Source: Vibrio gazogenes (lineage in GTDB: Bacteria > Pseudomonadota > Gammaproteobacteria > Enterobacterales > Vibrionaceae). From it: a stretch of DNA of 64,000 nucleotides. The notes below the pieces were generated by a model. It saw nothing but the letters and a program-made list of their open reading frames with translations. It did no database searches and was not told the DNA's origin. Both the position numbers and the translations under genes were made by a program. Numbering within the stretch: position 1 is the stretch's first letter; the number at the start of each line of letters is the position of its first letter. The DNA is taken from NCBI RefSeq assembly GCF_023920225.1, contig NZ_CP092587.1, positions 1,116,001-1,180,000 of the forward strand. Reading direction: 5' to 3'. This document shows, piece by piece, positions 52,807 through 62,514 of the stretch.

Positions 52807-53604
52807 TTACCAAGCTTTCGCCATCTGCTGACGAACATCGAGTGAAGCACGACGGTTACCGTCATTCAGGCGTCCGGACAGATCGCGTTTGCTGTCTTGA
52901 GCGATATCTGCCAGTGCTTCAGTCAGAACCGTATTGATAGTGTCGATATCTTGAGCCGTCGGTGCTTGTGCGTCCGTTACGGCTACTTTTTTCCAGAGCA
53001 GACCCAGTGTGCTGTAGTTCTGGATATCGTAGGCCATGGGTGGAATGGTCGCGGCCAGTTTTTCCAGTTCAGCGATAGAGCGTAGCGTGATACGTGCGGC
53101 TGACGCTTTCCCCATGGCGTGTACCATACAGCCTTCGTCATCGAGTGCGATAAGGCGGTTGGCCTGATAGCCGTGTGCAAGGAAGCCACCGGACATCGCT
53201 TTACCGACGATAAGACCAATCACCGGGTGCCCGGCGTTACGCGCCGTGGCATAAGCATTGGCTGCCGCTGCGAGCGCTTGGTGGATGCCATATGCTTCTT
53301 CACGACGCCCATACGCTTGTGAAGGTACATCAATCACAGCCACGATAGCGGTTTTGTTGTTGCTCTCTTTTTCTTGAGCCACCACTTCGCTGATGGCTTT
53401 CGCGAGGTTCCAGCCTTCAAGCAAACCGACTTCGCCTTGACGAGCGCGAGGAAAGGCGTTGTTTTCATCGGTCACAACCGCGATAAAACGGGCTTTTTGG
53501 TCACCGAGCGTGCTATCAACCACTTTGACTGATGGGGTAAAACCGTCGGCTGCTGTGCCGTGAGCGGTTAAGGCTTGAAGCCAAGTCAGGCCACGATTAC
53601 GCAT
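52807..53604 (-). CDS. mdcE: malonate decarboxylase gamma subunit
   Basis: MdcE forms, with MdcD, the carboxyltransferase-like enzyme that decarboxylates malonyl-S-ACP. About 265 aa with crotonase-like segments KTAIVAVIDVPSQAYGRREE and IGLIVGKAMSGGFLAHGY. ATG 53604 follows AGGAG at 6 nt; the open frame extends upstream to 53871 in the wrong context. It overlaps the mdcCD end by 8 bp, indicating coupling. Confidence 0.92.
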   Translation of the reverse strand: MRNRGLTWLQALTAHGTAADGFTPSVKVVDSTLGDQKARFIAVVTDENNAFPRARQGEVGLLEGWNLAKAISEVVAQEKESNNKTAIVAVIDVPSQAYGRREEAYGIHQALAAAANAYATARNAGHPVIGLIVGKAMSGGFLAHGYQANRLIALDDEGCMVHAMGKASAARITLRSIAELEKLAATIPPMAYDIQNYSTLGLLWKKVAVTDAQAPTAQDIDTINTVLTEALADIAQDSKRDLSGRLNDGNRRASLDVRQQMAKAW

Positions 53605-54751
53605 TGGATTCTCCTTTGGCAAAATAGTGACGAACAAGTTCCGGAGTGGCTTGTTCTTGTTTATCCATCGCAGCGAATACAGACAGGAAGTGTTCCACTT
53701 GCTCACAACGCGCCGTTTCCGGCAGCGGTTGATTGATGATCTGGGCGACCTCGCGACGAATTTGCTCCGCGTTGTCTGCAACGAAGACATCGGCAAAACC
53801 GGTGGCAACCCGTGGTGCTCCCCCGGTAAACGACCAGATGAATGGACGGTTACGAGAGTCGTACTCTTCAATCCCCGCTTCTTGTTCGATAACTTGCGGG
53901 CCGTTAAGTCCCAAACGTGCTTCCTGCGTCAAAATCAGTTTGCTACACAAACCGGCTGCGATAGACATGCCGCCGAAACAGCCGACAGTACCTGCAACCA
54001 CACAGGTGACCGGCACGTATTGACGTAGCGCGATGATGCCAGCGTGAATATCGGCGATCGCTGCCAAGCCAAGGTTGGCTTCTTGCAGACGTACACCACC
54101 GGTTTCGAGCAGTAGCACCACCTGCGTTGGGTGACCGGCTTTGGCATCTTCAAGGGCCAGCTCAAGTGCGGCGGCCATTTTCGCACCGGAAATTTCACCG
54201 ATAGCGCCGCCTTGGAAGGTGCCGTCAATACCAATCACCACACTTGGTTTTCCGTCAATGGTGCCTTTGGCAACCACTGCACCATCATCGGTTTGTGGCA
54301 CCACACCTTGCGGAACAAGCCAAGGAGAGAATGAGTGGTATTCGTTGCCCAGCACTTCACGGAAGCTGCCATTATCGAGGATGAATTTGGCACGGTCACG
54401 TGCGCCCATTTCGATAAAGGAAATATTCCCGAGCGGTGTTGCTGTCGTCGGGGTCGGTTCGCTGTTGAGTTGTTCCAGCGCTTGAATCAGCCGTAGACCA
54501 ATCACACCCGGCGTGGCACCAAAATCGTTGATGGTTACTGTCATGCCTGCGCTCTGCGCGTCGAATTGACGGTCAAAGACAGCCTGCCAAAGTGGCTGAC
54601 GGTTATCGACTGAAGTCATTAAATCGATAGTAATTTCGTTGTGCTCATTCGGTTCAAGCAAAATCTCTAAATCGCCAGAACCGACGTTACCTACACGGAC
54701 CATCTTGTTGATAGATTGTTGTCCCTGATAGGAAAAATGTAGTTGTTCCAT
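53597..54751 (-). CDS. mdcCD: fused malonate decarboxylase ACP (delta) and beta subunits
   Basis: A 384-aa single chain. Residues 1-100 are MdcC, the acyl carrier protein: VRVGNVGSGDLEI holds the Ser (position 25) that receives the prosthetic group, and INDFGATPGVIGLRL is the MdcC C-terminus. A linker (EQLNSEPTPTTATPLG) joins MdcD from about 115: ISFIEMGARDRAKFILDNGS, PQTDDGAVVAKGTIDGKP, LLLETGGVRLQEAN, IWSFTGGAPRVATGFADVF. In Klebsiella these are two genes of about 99 and 277 aa. ATG 54751 follows GGAGG at 8 nt; no separate mdcC exists elsewhere in the operon. No frameshift is needed to join them. Confidence 0.87.
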   Translation of the reverse strand: MEQLHFSYQGQQSINKMVRVGNVGSGDLEILLEPNEHNEITIDLMTSVDNRQPLWQAVFDRQFDAQSAGMTVTINDFGATPGVIGLRLIQALEQLNSEPTPTTATPLGNISFIEMGARDRAKFILDNGSFREVLGNEYHSFSPWLVPQGVVPQTDDGAVVAKGTIDGKPSVVIGIDGTFQGGAIGEISGAKMAAALELALEDAKAGHPTQVVLLLETGGVRLQEANLGLAAIADIHAGIIALRQYVPVTCVVAGTVGCFGGMSIAAGLCSKLILTQEARLGLNGPQVIEQEAGIEEYDSRNRPFIWSFTGGAPRVATGFADVFVADNAEQIRREVAQIINQPLPETARCEQVEHFLSVFAAMDKQEQATPELVRHYFAKGESNA

Positions 54752-54767
54752 AAGTGGAACCTCCCGA

Positions 54768-55640
54768 TTATTTGGATAGTTCTGAGTGTTCAACCCAGTC
54801 GACAAACAGCGTGGCAGCCAGTAGGTCAGCGGCGCCGCCGGGTGAAGCATTGAGGGCGATCATGTCGGCATCCAGTTGTTCCAGCAGGGCGTAGCCTTGC
54901 GGGTGACTGACGCCGCCAAGCGCCAAAATATCGCGGCTGCGGGTTTGTAAGTGTGTCTGTCCGGCTAAGCCTGCCCGGCTTAACACACAGGTGTCAGTCA
55001 GGTGAGCTGTCAGTGCCAGTAAGGCATTCAGGCGCGCTTCTGTTTCTGAATGGCCACGTAGACGACTAAGACGCAAAGTTGGCAGTGCATGGTCAGTTAC
55101 GGCAGGAAAACCGAGCTGAGCCTGTTGTTTCGCGCCATTCACCTGAAAGTGATTGCTCGCTAACTTTCCTTTGCTAAAGGTGTTCGGCGCATGGCGATCT
55201 GCTAGGCTAGCGAGCTGTCCGGCGAGAGCGCATAGTCGCTCCGCCGTTTTGTTTTCTGAGTCCGTGACCATGGCCGCGGTACTCAGTAACCCTAATGCCC
55301 AGATAGCGCCGCGATGAGTATTGACCCCTTGGGTTGTCGCCATCATCGCCACTTCAGCGTTACGCCCAATGGCACCAATTTGCTCTCGCAGCCAGACGGA
55401 TACCGGCTGACCCAGCGCCACTTGTGCCATCTCGGCAAAAAAGGGCGCTAAACAGCTTGCGGAACGCAGCATTAAGTTGACGGTCAGATCGGTGTGTGAG
55501 CCCGTATTGCGGTTATCGACCAGCCCCGGTTTTGGCGTCAGAGTGACCTCTGCAATCAAGGCTTGTTTGGCAAGCTCGCCAATGCCGACACACTCGGTTG
55601 GGGCGAAACATGCGTTCTGACAACTTTGCATCATCATCAC
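54768..55640 (-). CDS. mdcB: triphosphoribosyl-dephospho-CoA synthase
   Basis: MdcB makes 2'-(5''-triphosphoribosyl)-3'-dephospho-CoA from ATP and dephospho-CoA, the precursor of the ACP cofactor. The 290-aa CitG-like protein shows ALIAEVTLTPKPGLVDNRNT, GVNTHRGAIWALGLL, and the SPGGAADLLAATLF end. It overlaps mdcA by 4 bp. Three extra ATGs at the start (MMMMQ) leave the exact start open. Confidence 0.9.
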   Translation of the reverse strand: MMMMQSCQNACFAPTECVGIGELAKQALIAEVTLTPKPGLVDNRNTGSHTDLTVNLMLRSASCLAPFFAEMAQVALGQPVSVWLREQIGAIGRNAEVAMMATTQGVNTHRGAIWALGLLSTAAMVTDSENKTAERLCALAGQLASLADRHAPNTFSKGKLASNHFQVNGAKQQAQLGFPAVTDHALPTLRLSRLRGHSETEARLNALLALTAHLTDTCVLSRAGLAGQTHLQTRSRDILALGGVSHPQGYALLEQLDADMIALNASPGGAADLLAATLFVDWVEHSELSK

Positions 55641-57292
55641 CAGCTACGATATTTGGCAGGTGGCTGATATAAGCCGTCTGACCAAGTCACCAGATCAGCA
55701 ACGCTTTTCGCTGCCAAGAGTGAACGATTTGCATCGCTGCGTTTGATGCCGAGATCTTCCGGTGTGGCGACTTTACCGGCAGCGCGCAGTGCTTGAACAC
55801 GCGCTTTGGTCACGCGTTGACCAAATTCAGACACGCCCGCAACGGCGGCAATCATCTCTTTACGCTCTTCAAGATCTTTTGCCATGTAGAGGTAAGCGAT
55901 GCCTTCTTCCGTCAGCAGGTGAGTGACGTCGTCACCGTAGATCATGATCGGTGCGATCGGCATCCCGGCTTTTTGTGCGACGTCCACGGCATCTAAGCGA
56001 TCAACGAAGGTCGACTTCGAACCGTCTTGATAAGTTTCAACCGATTGAACCACCAGTTTTTTACCTTTGACGACGTCGCGTTGTTTCTCTTCGTCGGTGA
56101 TCATGTTGAGCCATGCGTCGGTTGCGTGGCGACGACCACGTGGGTCATGCCCCATGTTTGGTGCACCACCGAAACCGGCCAGACGACCGTGAGTGACGGT
56201 TGAGGAGTTACCTTCCGGATCCATTTGCAGGGTCGAGCCGATGAACATATCAGCGGCGTATTGACCCGCCAGTTGACACATCGTCCGGTTGGAACGCATT
56301 GACCCATCAGGGCCGGTGAAGAATACGTCAGAACGTGCACGTGCATACTCTTCCATCCCCAGTTCGCCCCCGAAGGAGTGCACGGTTTCTACCCAGCCCG
56401 ATTCGATGGCCGGGATTAAGGTTGGGTGCGGGTTCAGGGTCCAGTGTTTACAGATTTTACCTTTCAGGCCAAGCTGTTCACCGTAGGTTGGCAGCAGCAG
56501 TTCAATCGCTGCGGTGTTAAAACCGATCCCGTGGTTCAGGGTTTGCACCCCGTGTTTGGCGTAGATGCCTTTAATCGCCATCATCGCCATGAGAATGTGC
56601 GTGTCTTTAATCAGGCGAGGGTCACGGGTAAACAGCGGTTCAATGTAGAAAGGTTGGTCCGCTTGCACAATGAAATCGACCCAGTCACCCGGAATATCAA
56701 CACGTTCCAGATCTTCGGTGTTGTCCACGATTTCGTTCACTTGCGCGATCACCAAGCCGTCTTTGAAGGCCGGTGCTTCAACCAATCCGGGGGTATCTTC
56801 AGTCGAAGCACCGGTGTAGAGGTTACCTTTGCGGTCGGCTTTATAGCCGGCAACCAATGCCACGTTAGGAATCAGGTCAGCGTAGAGGCGTGCATACAGT
56901 TCGATGTAAGTGTGAATGGCACCGATTTCTAAAATGCCGTCTTCGAGCATTTGTGCCACGCGCACACTTTGTGAGCCGGCGAAGGCGAAGTCCAGCTTGC
57001 TGGCAATGCCTTTTTCGAAAATATTCATATGTGATGGCAAGCTCACACTTGGCATGATCATATGAAGATGATGAATTTTGTCCGGATTGACCTGCTCAAG
57101 AACGCGAGCAAGGAAGTCTGCTTGTTTTTGGTTATTCCCTTCAAGAACGACACGGTCATTCGGCTTAATCAATTGTTCCAGTGCGTCAACCATTTGATCG
57201 GTTGGTAGCACTTTCCCATCAGCCAAAGACGCTACCGCAGCGATGCGCGCTAGCTTTTCTGTTCTCTTGGTTGTCCATTGTTTGGTCGACAT
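55637..57292 (-). CDS. mdcA: malonate decarboxylase alpha subunit
   Basis: MdcA exchanges acetyl for malonyl on the ACP, a CoA-transferase-type step. About 551 aa with FAFAGSQSVRVAQMLEDGIL, HGIGFNTAAIELLLPTYGEQ, NRTMCQLAGQYAADMFIGST and ATPEDLGIKRSDANRSLLAA. ATG 57292 (MSTKQWTTKRTEKLARIA) follows AAGGTG at 5 nt; the open frame extends to 57343. First gene of the mdc operon. Confidence 0.95.
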   Translation of the reverse strand: MSTKQWTTKRTEKLARIAAVASLADGKVLPTDQMVDALEQLIKPNDRVVLEGNNQKQADFLARVLEQVNPDKIHHLHMIMPSVSLPSHMNIFEKGIASKLDFAFAGSQSVRVAQMLEDGILEIGAIHTYIELYARLYADLIPNVALVAGYKADRKGNLYTGASTEDTPGLVEAPAFKDGLVIAQVNEIVDNTEDLERVDIPGDWVDFIVQADQPFYIEPLFTRDPRLIKDTHILMAMMAIKGIYAKHGVQTLNHGIGFNTAAIELLLPTYGEQLGLKGKICKHWTLNPHPTLIPAIESGWVETVHSFGGELGMEEYARARSDVFFTGPDGSMRSNRTMCQLAGQYAADMFIGSTLQMDPEGNSSTVTHGRLAGFGGAPNMGHDPRGRRHATDAWLNMITDEEKQRDVVKGKKLVVQSVETYQDGSKSTFVDRLDAVDVAQKAGMPIAPIMIYGDDVTHLLTEEGIAYLYMAKDLEERKEMIAAVAGVSEFGQRVTKARVQALRAAGKVATPEDLGIKRSDANRSLLAAKSVADLVTWSDGLYQPPAKYRSW

Positions 57293-57640
57293 GAGACACC
57301 TTCTCTGTGAGATATGAATACACATTACTGATTGTGCGGTCATTGATGGCCGGTCTCAGTAACTCTGTATATCCATCATACGAGTCAGGTGATGATGAAA
57401 AATCAGCACGAGTGAATGCTTTATATACAAAAAGTGATAATGTTGCGCGATGGGGGGGGGGGATTCTTGGCGCGGTGTCTGCTTAGCAGCGAGCGTTTAT
57501 GGACAATGAGCGTGCCAGCGTTCATCTCCGCAGACTCCTGATGCGTCAAGTGCTGATCAACTTAACGCATCAAATTTTTAGCAGAGCAGAACCTGTGGAT
57601 TTGCAAGGTGGTCGGTTTTTGATTTATCCGGCATATAAAA
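57293..57640. promoter_or_regulatory. mdc operon leader with an 11-G tract
   Basis: The only region ahead of mdcA, so it holds the operon promoter. TATACA-like boxes lie near 57424. An uninterrupted run of 11 G (57452-57462) sits about 160 bp upstream of the start; such tracts slip easily in replication. No gene is credible here. Confidence 0.5.
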
Positions 57641-59602
57641 TCATTGGCTCATGCCATAATGAATGGGAAAGAGTGGGTGATCGGAATCATGCGGTTTGGC
57701 CGAATCTTGTGATAAGACCGCTTGCATCGTTCTTGGTAACTCGAATGGTAGCTTCGCGGTATAGTTCTTATCAGATATTAATCGTTGCAATAGAACCTCA
57801 TCACTGACACCAAAGTTGGCGATTAAGGCATTCGCGTCGTCTAAAACATCGGTTAAAATTGCCGGACGATCTAAGTAAATGGTCACAATCGTTGGCACAT
57901 GCTGCTTGGCTTTTTGAATCGCGAGATAATCTTCACTATCGGGTTTAAAGTCCAATGCGCCTTCATGATGTTTTTTGCCGAAATAATAATTCTTATGCGG
58001 TCTTTCAAATGGTGTTGAGGTTCTTAAAAGTGCAAGATCCGCATTTTGTAACTGATCAACAACCTGAAAGCCGTATTTCTCTGCAACGTCTTTATGAATG
58101 CCGTACAACCATACTTTGATACCGGTCTTGAGCGGCAGCACATGGTCATTTTTTAATAAAACAAGGGATTTAAACTGAGCGGTATTCGCTAAAGTTGAAA
58201 ACTGTTTGTTGCCAACAATCTCATCTGCTTTTTTTGCATCCACATATGGGTTCTCAAACAAACCGATGTTGAATTTTTGGTTCAAAATACGGAGCACTGA
58301 ATCATCCAGTCGTTTTTCCGATATTTTTTTATCTCGTACTGCATTGACTAATATTGCTGAATCAACGACACCACCAAATTGATCGACACCGGCATTGATA
58401 GCTTTTGCAAACCGATCTTCAACGGAGAGATTTTCAACACCCCAAGGCATCCCTCTCGGTAGGATTTTTTCTCCCGGTTTAAATCCGTTGATACAATCTT
58501 CTTTACAATCTCTGGTGATTAACCAATCGCTTAAGATCACGCCTTTAAACCCGTAAGTCTCACGTAATAGATCTTGTAATAAAAAACGGTTATATCCTGC
58601 ACCGACTTGTGGTATTTCTTTTCCATTGTGGGTGACCCCTTGTAGGATCGAATAGGTTGGCATGACGCCTGCCGGATTGGCTTTAAATGCTTCGATAAAG
58701 GGGGCGATATGTGTATCTAACGACGTTGACTTAAAGTCTGCGTATTTCCCGTAAGCGTTATGACTATCCCAACCGTCTTTTGCAGCACCATAACCCACCC
58801 AATGCTTCACGATGGTCATCACACTATTTTTATTGAGGCCTTGTGAGCCAGACTGCATACCCGTGATATAGCTTCGGGTCATTTTGCCGACGATATCCGG
58901 GTCTGCACCAAACGTTCCGTTAATCCGGGGCCAACGTGGTTCGCTCGCAATATCCGCTTGGGGAGATAAAGCTTCTGTAATCCCTACCGCCCGGTATTCT
59001 TGTCGGACAATATTGGCGTATTTTTCCGTCAATGCTTCATCATTAATGGCTGCCATTCCCAGTGTTTCTGGCCATTTGCTGAATTTACCGGAAGCAACGG
59101 ACGCACCTTCTAAATATTGGAATGAGTTTCTTGGATCTGAACTTATCGTGATTGGTATCCCTAAACGAGTTTTTTCAGCAATCCGTTGTAAGCGATTGTT
59201 TTGTTCTGCCAGATGGCTGGGAACCTTACCTTGTAGTCTGGTGATAAAATGAGAAACATGATTGTTTTTAATTAGTTTTGTTGCTTTCTCTTGGTCATAA
59301 CTTTCACCCCGGCCTAATATGCCTGAACTGGGCGCAGAACCATGCATCATTAATCCTGCTTTCTCTTCTAGTGTCATTAAAGACAGTAGATTTTTAGATC
59401 GTTTTTCTGTGGGGAGTCGCCAGTCTTCGTATGGGTCAAGCTGTCCATTTTTATTTAAATCTTTAAAGTATTGACCATCAATATTTAATGTTTTGACGCT
59501 ATTGCTACCTAAATAAATATCTGTATTCGCGAAAGAAAAGGTAGGAAATATGGAGAACACTAAAGAGGTTCTAAGTAGCCAGTTGTGCTTCGTTATCGTC
59601 AT
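57641..59602 (-). CDS. glycoside hydrolase family 3 beta-glucosidase-like enzyme
   Basis: A 653-aa exported GH3 enzyme. Signal peptide MTITKHNWLLRTSLVFSIFP then TFSFA. Residues 60-400 are the (beta/alpha)8-type domain with MTLEEKAGLMMHG, ISSDPRNSFQ, KHWVGYGAAKDGWDSHNAYG and the nucleophile Asp in YGFKGVILSDWL. The second alpha/beta domain begins near 475 (FKSLVLLKNDHVLPL). A DLNKNGQLDPYEDW segment near residue 50 looks like an EF-hand-type calcium loop. ATG 59611 is also possible. Substrate (beta-glucosides, xylosides, GlcNAc) not decided. Monocistronic. Confidence 0.87.
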   Translation of the reverse strand: MTITKHNWLLRTSLVFSIFPTFSFANTDIYLGSNSVKTLNIDGQYFKDLNKNGQLDPYEDWRLPTEKRSKNLLSLMTLEEKAGLMMHGSAPSSGILGRGESYDQEKATKLIKNNHVSHFITRLQGKVPSHLAEQNNRLQRIAEKTRLGIPITISSDPRNSFQYLEGASVASGKFSKWPETLGMAAINDEALTEKYANIVRQEYRAVGITEALSPQADIASEPRWPRINGTFGADPDIVGKMTRSYITGMQSGSQGLNKNSVMTIVKHWVGYGAAKDGWDSHNAYGKYADFKSTSLDTHIAPFIEAFKANPAGVMPTYSILQGVTHNGKEIPQVGAGYNRFLLQDLLRETYGFKGVILSDWLITRDCKEDCINGFKPGEKILPRGMPWGVENLSVEDRFAKAINAGVDQFGGVVDSAILVNAVRDKKISEKRLDDSVLRILNQKFNIGLFENPYVDAKKADEIVGNKQFSTLANTAQFKSLVLLKNDHVLPLKTGIKVWLYGIHKDVAEKYGFQVVDQLQNADLALLRTSTPFERPHKNYYFGKKHHEGALDFKPDSEDYLAIQKAKQHVPTIVTIYLDRPAILTDVLDDANALIANFGVSDEVLLQRLISDKNYTAKLPFELPRTMQAVLSQDSAKPHDSDHPLFPIHYGMSQ

Positions 59603-59930
59603 GGGATACATCTCAGAGTAGTTTCACTTTTATTATTGGTTTTAATAATATCAAATGTCTCATCGACAGAAACCATGTCGATTTTTAAAAGTGTGAACAG
59701 TGTTTATCAATCAGTGAAATTAAAAAAATCAATATACAGTTATTAATTTTTTTATATAACAAACATTAAATTTATTGATTATTCTATCCACAACAATGAG
59801 TGTCTATGATTGATCCTGTATCTATTTCATCGTACTAGTGATGTGTTGTTTGCTTTAACGGAGGGGGAGATTCACCATTTGTTTTCGTCGCGTAGCACTG
59901 ATGAAACCATGGGCAACGCTAATGAAAAAG
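59603..59930. other. AT-rich gap upstream of the GH3 gene
   Basis: About 330 bases with no gene. Very AT-rich between 59630 and 59800, fitting the GH3 promoter region. Confidence 0.4.
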
Positions 59931-60200
59931 CTAGGGGCTATTGACCTTTCGTGATGGTTTTTGCAGCAATTTGTCGTGCATTTAGTCAAGGCAGGTCATG
60001 TGAAGTGTAGCGATCTACATGAACTATGACCTAACGCTGGATAAATGAGCGACAAATGCTGCCCAGAGGGTTCATCTGAACGTGTCTTGCTCTTTGTTAC
60101 GGGTCATTTGCTTAGGATAGCTAAGCGGCATGCCCCGCGCCGCGATCAATACTCGTTCAGATTGAACAAAATTCAACCACGAAAGGTCAACAGCCCCTAG
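59931..60200. mobile_element. MITE-like palindromic element (270 bp)
   Basis: The ends are inverted repeats: CTAGGGGCTATTGACCTTTC at 59931 and, reading inward from 60200, CTAGGGGCTGTTGACCTTTC; both then continue GTG and a T-rich part. CTAG at each edge may be a duplicated target of an IS5-type element. Inside, a nested hairpin pairs GCAGCAATTTGTCG (59963-) with CGACAAATGCTGC (to 60062), with an inner AGGTCAT/ATGACCT stem, and a second pairs ATCTGAACG with CGTTCAGAT. No ORF of size. It looks like a non-autonomous element mobilised in trans. Confidence 0.65.
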
Positions 60201-60297
60201 AGACGACGGGAAAATTGATCTCACCGTAGTCCCTTAAGATGGCCACGAAAGGATTTCAATGATGAGATCCGATGGCAGGCTGTTGTGATGGTTACAG
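60201..60297. other. short gap after the MITE-like element
   Basis: Non-coding sequence with no recognised feature, directly past the AEC carrier stop. Confidence 0.3.
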
Positions 60298-61185
60298 TTA
60301 TAGCAGTGCTAATATGATTGGTATTGAAATAGAAGAGAGAAGTACGCTGAGTGTTACAATCGCTGAAACTTCTTTTACATAGATATCATATATATTACTG
60401 ATAATAATACAGATCGAACCAATTGGAATAGCATTAATTAAAACTAATGGGACATAATACTCGGGTCTTAATGACGTTAGTTTTAAAGAATAAAGCGTCA
60501 CAATAGGTAAAGCGAAATTTTTAAAAATAACAAAGCTGATGATTTTCCTATTAATTCTTATTTTAACCTGCGACAATATAACACCTGTAGATATAAGTGC
60601 TAATCCTGTTGTGCAACGGCCAATTTGGTCGAGAGAAAGCATGAAAAATTCGGGTAGGTTTATTTTTAGAAGAATAAGTACAATTGCCAATATTGGCGTT
60701 ATGATTATAGGTTCCAATATCAAGCTTTTATAAGAAAATTTCCCACCTTTATGGCGAGAGAATATTGTGAAAACAAAGGGGAGGACAATTAAGTTCTGTG
60801 CAATTCCTGTTGCCGATATTGTTATTATTGTCTTGTTATTTAATATTGGCGTTAGAATGGGTAGTCCGTAGAATAAAACACCAGGTAGAGCGATTAACAT
60901 CGCAATAGTCATTGATAGGATTTTATCTTTAAATATAATTAAACTAATTATATAACTTGATAGCAGTAAAAAAGCGATGAGCAGTATAATATTAGTTGAG
61001 TTGGTAATTAATGAGTGAAATTTATTGCTATCTATGAATAACATGCCATGAAATATAGACGCTGGCAGTGTAAGTTTTATTATAAGTTTGTTGATACTTG
61101 CATTGTTCTTTGAATCTAGTATATTTGTTTTATTTGCAATGAATCCAAACAAGACTGTAATAATTATTGATAAAGTAGACTCCAT
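60298..61185 (-). CDS. auxin-efflux-carrier-family transporter
   Basis: A 295-aa membrane protein with ten hydrophobic spans, Ile/Leu-rich and coded in AT-rich DNA. LIIKLTLPASIFHGML and ALPGVLFYGLPILTPIL fit AEC carriers, which move organic acids such as malonate or malate. It is only distantly like the mdcF product. Divergent from the AraC regulator by 164 bp, so it may be part of that regulator's response along with nitrilase, for example exporting the acid product; this is inference. Confidence 0.8.
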   Translation of the reverse strand: MESTLSIIITVLFGFIANKTNILDSKNNASINKLIIKLTLPASIFHGMLFIDSNKFHSLITNSTNIILLIAFLLLSSYIISLIIFKDKILSMTIAMLIALPGVLFYGLPILTPILNNKTIITISATGIAQNLIVLPFVFTIFSRHKGGKFSYKSLILEPIIITPILAIVLILLKINLPEFFMLSLDQIGRCTTGLALISTGVILSQVKIRINRKIISFVIFKNFALPIVTLYSLKLTSLRPEYYVPLVLINAIPIGSICIIISNIYDIYVKEVSAIVTLSVLLSSISIPIILALL

Positions 61186-61349
61186 TTTTCCTACATCTCA
61201 GAGATCAGCATAAAATAGTTACTGAGATTCTAATGTATATATAGTCAGTTGTCTTTAATTTACATGTCAGATTTTTTATTGACGGTGCTAAAAACGATGG
61301 ACTCATTAGGAACTAGGTTTGGGGCTATAGTTGAGGTGGAGAGGATTGA

Positions 61350-62308
61350 ATGAAAAAGCATTTAACGACATTTGGTCTTTCTGAGAAAGCTAAACTCGCG
61401 TATTGGCAAGATATCGTGAATGAGCACTTTGTTCAATTAACCTGCCGAGTGGGTGTGTCTCATACACTGATGGACTTCAATGCTGAACTGAATTGTAGTC
61501 GCTTGCATTGTATTGATCTACTAGAGGTCATTGCCTCGGGGCAATCTGTTACGCGTCCTCCCAAACGCTTTCATGAAGATGATTATCTGTTACTGACATT
61601 GCAACAAAAAGGACAGATGGAAATTACCCAAGACGGGCGACGCACAGTCTTATCCCCGGTGAGATTGGTATATACGATAGTCGGAGACCATATTTTATCA
61701 ATCTGAAAGATGATTTCCATATGTGTACATTGAAAATACCTTTTGATGTTCTTGATATAAAAAATTTTAAATCCAATCAGGTTACAGCAAAAAAAATTGA
61801 CAGTCATTTAGCAATTAATTATGTCTTTACTCATTTCTTATCGAGTTTATTCATGATGCCATCCCCCCAAGATTATGGCGAAGAGAAAAAGATATATGAC
61901 AGTTTTAATGTAAGTCTGAATGAATTCTTATCGTATAACGCCCGTTCGGTTTTTGGTCAGGTTATCGATGACACTGAACTCAATCTACATAAAGTAAAAG
62001 ATTATATAAATGCCAATCTAAGTCGTTCATCACTCTCGATTGACAATATATGCAAAGCATTGGGTATGTCTCGGAGTTCACTATATCGATTATTTAAAGA
62101 TGAATCACACAATATATCTGATTATGTTTGGACACAGCGTGTGAATAAATTGAAGTCTTTATTGGAAAGCCCTATTCATCGAGGGCAGACGATTACAGAA
62201 CTATCATTTTGCGTCGGTTTTTCAAGTAGTTCACATGCCAGCGTATTGTTTAAAAAGCATTTTGGTGTAGCACCGTTAAAATATAGAGCGATGGTCCAAT
62301 CTAGTTAA
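61350..62308 (+). pseudogene. AraC/XylS-family regulator split by a frameshift
   Basis: Two frames make one AraC protein. The first (61350-61706) is the N-terminal ligand domain: KLAYWQDIVNEHFVQLTCRV, then PPKRFHEDDYLLLTLQQKGQ and RRTVLSP. After the CCCC run at about 61657 the family sequence continues one frame over (GEIGIYDSRRPYFINLKDDF) into the second frame (61721-62308), which has the DNA-binding domain: LSIDNICKALGMSRSSLYRL and ITELSFCVGFSSSSHASVLF. A single-base change in the C-run explains it. The same class (NitR-like) often regulates nitrilase genes, and one follows. Mutation or sequencing error. Confidence 0.78.
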
Positions 62309-62514
62309 TTATTCTGGTCTATTTACTATCGGTTTAATGTCCGAGTTATTGGATAATTAACTTATTTGGTGCGGTGTGGTTTATTCTGGTTCAGAACGAT
62401 GATTCTATACACGCATCTAGTACGAATAGAAATATAATTGAAACACTGAATAAATTAAAAAAACAAACCCTTGATACGATAACACTTGAATGAGTGATAT
62501 AGATCGAGGGATTT

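Noticed and set aside
57499..57807. 102-codon open frame on the plus strand reaching into the GH3 gene
   Set aside because: Its second half is the antisense of the GH3 coding end, the first half has no ribosome site, and the protein has no recognisable order.
60298..61185. Second malonate carrier of the mdc system
   Set aside because: It belongs to the same broad family but is far from the operon and much different in sequence; the ligand is unknown.
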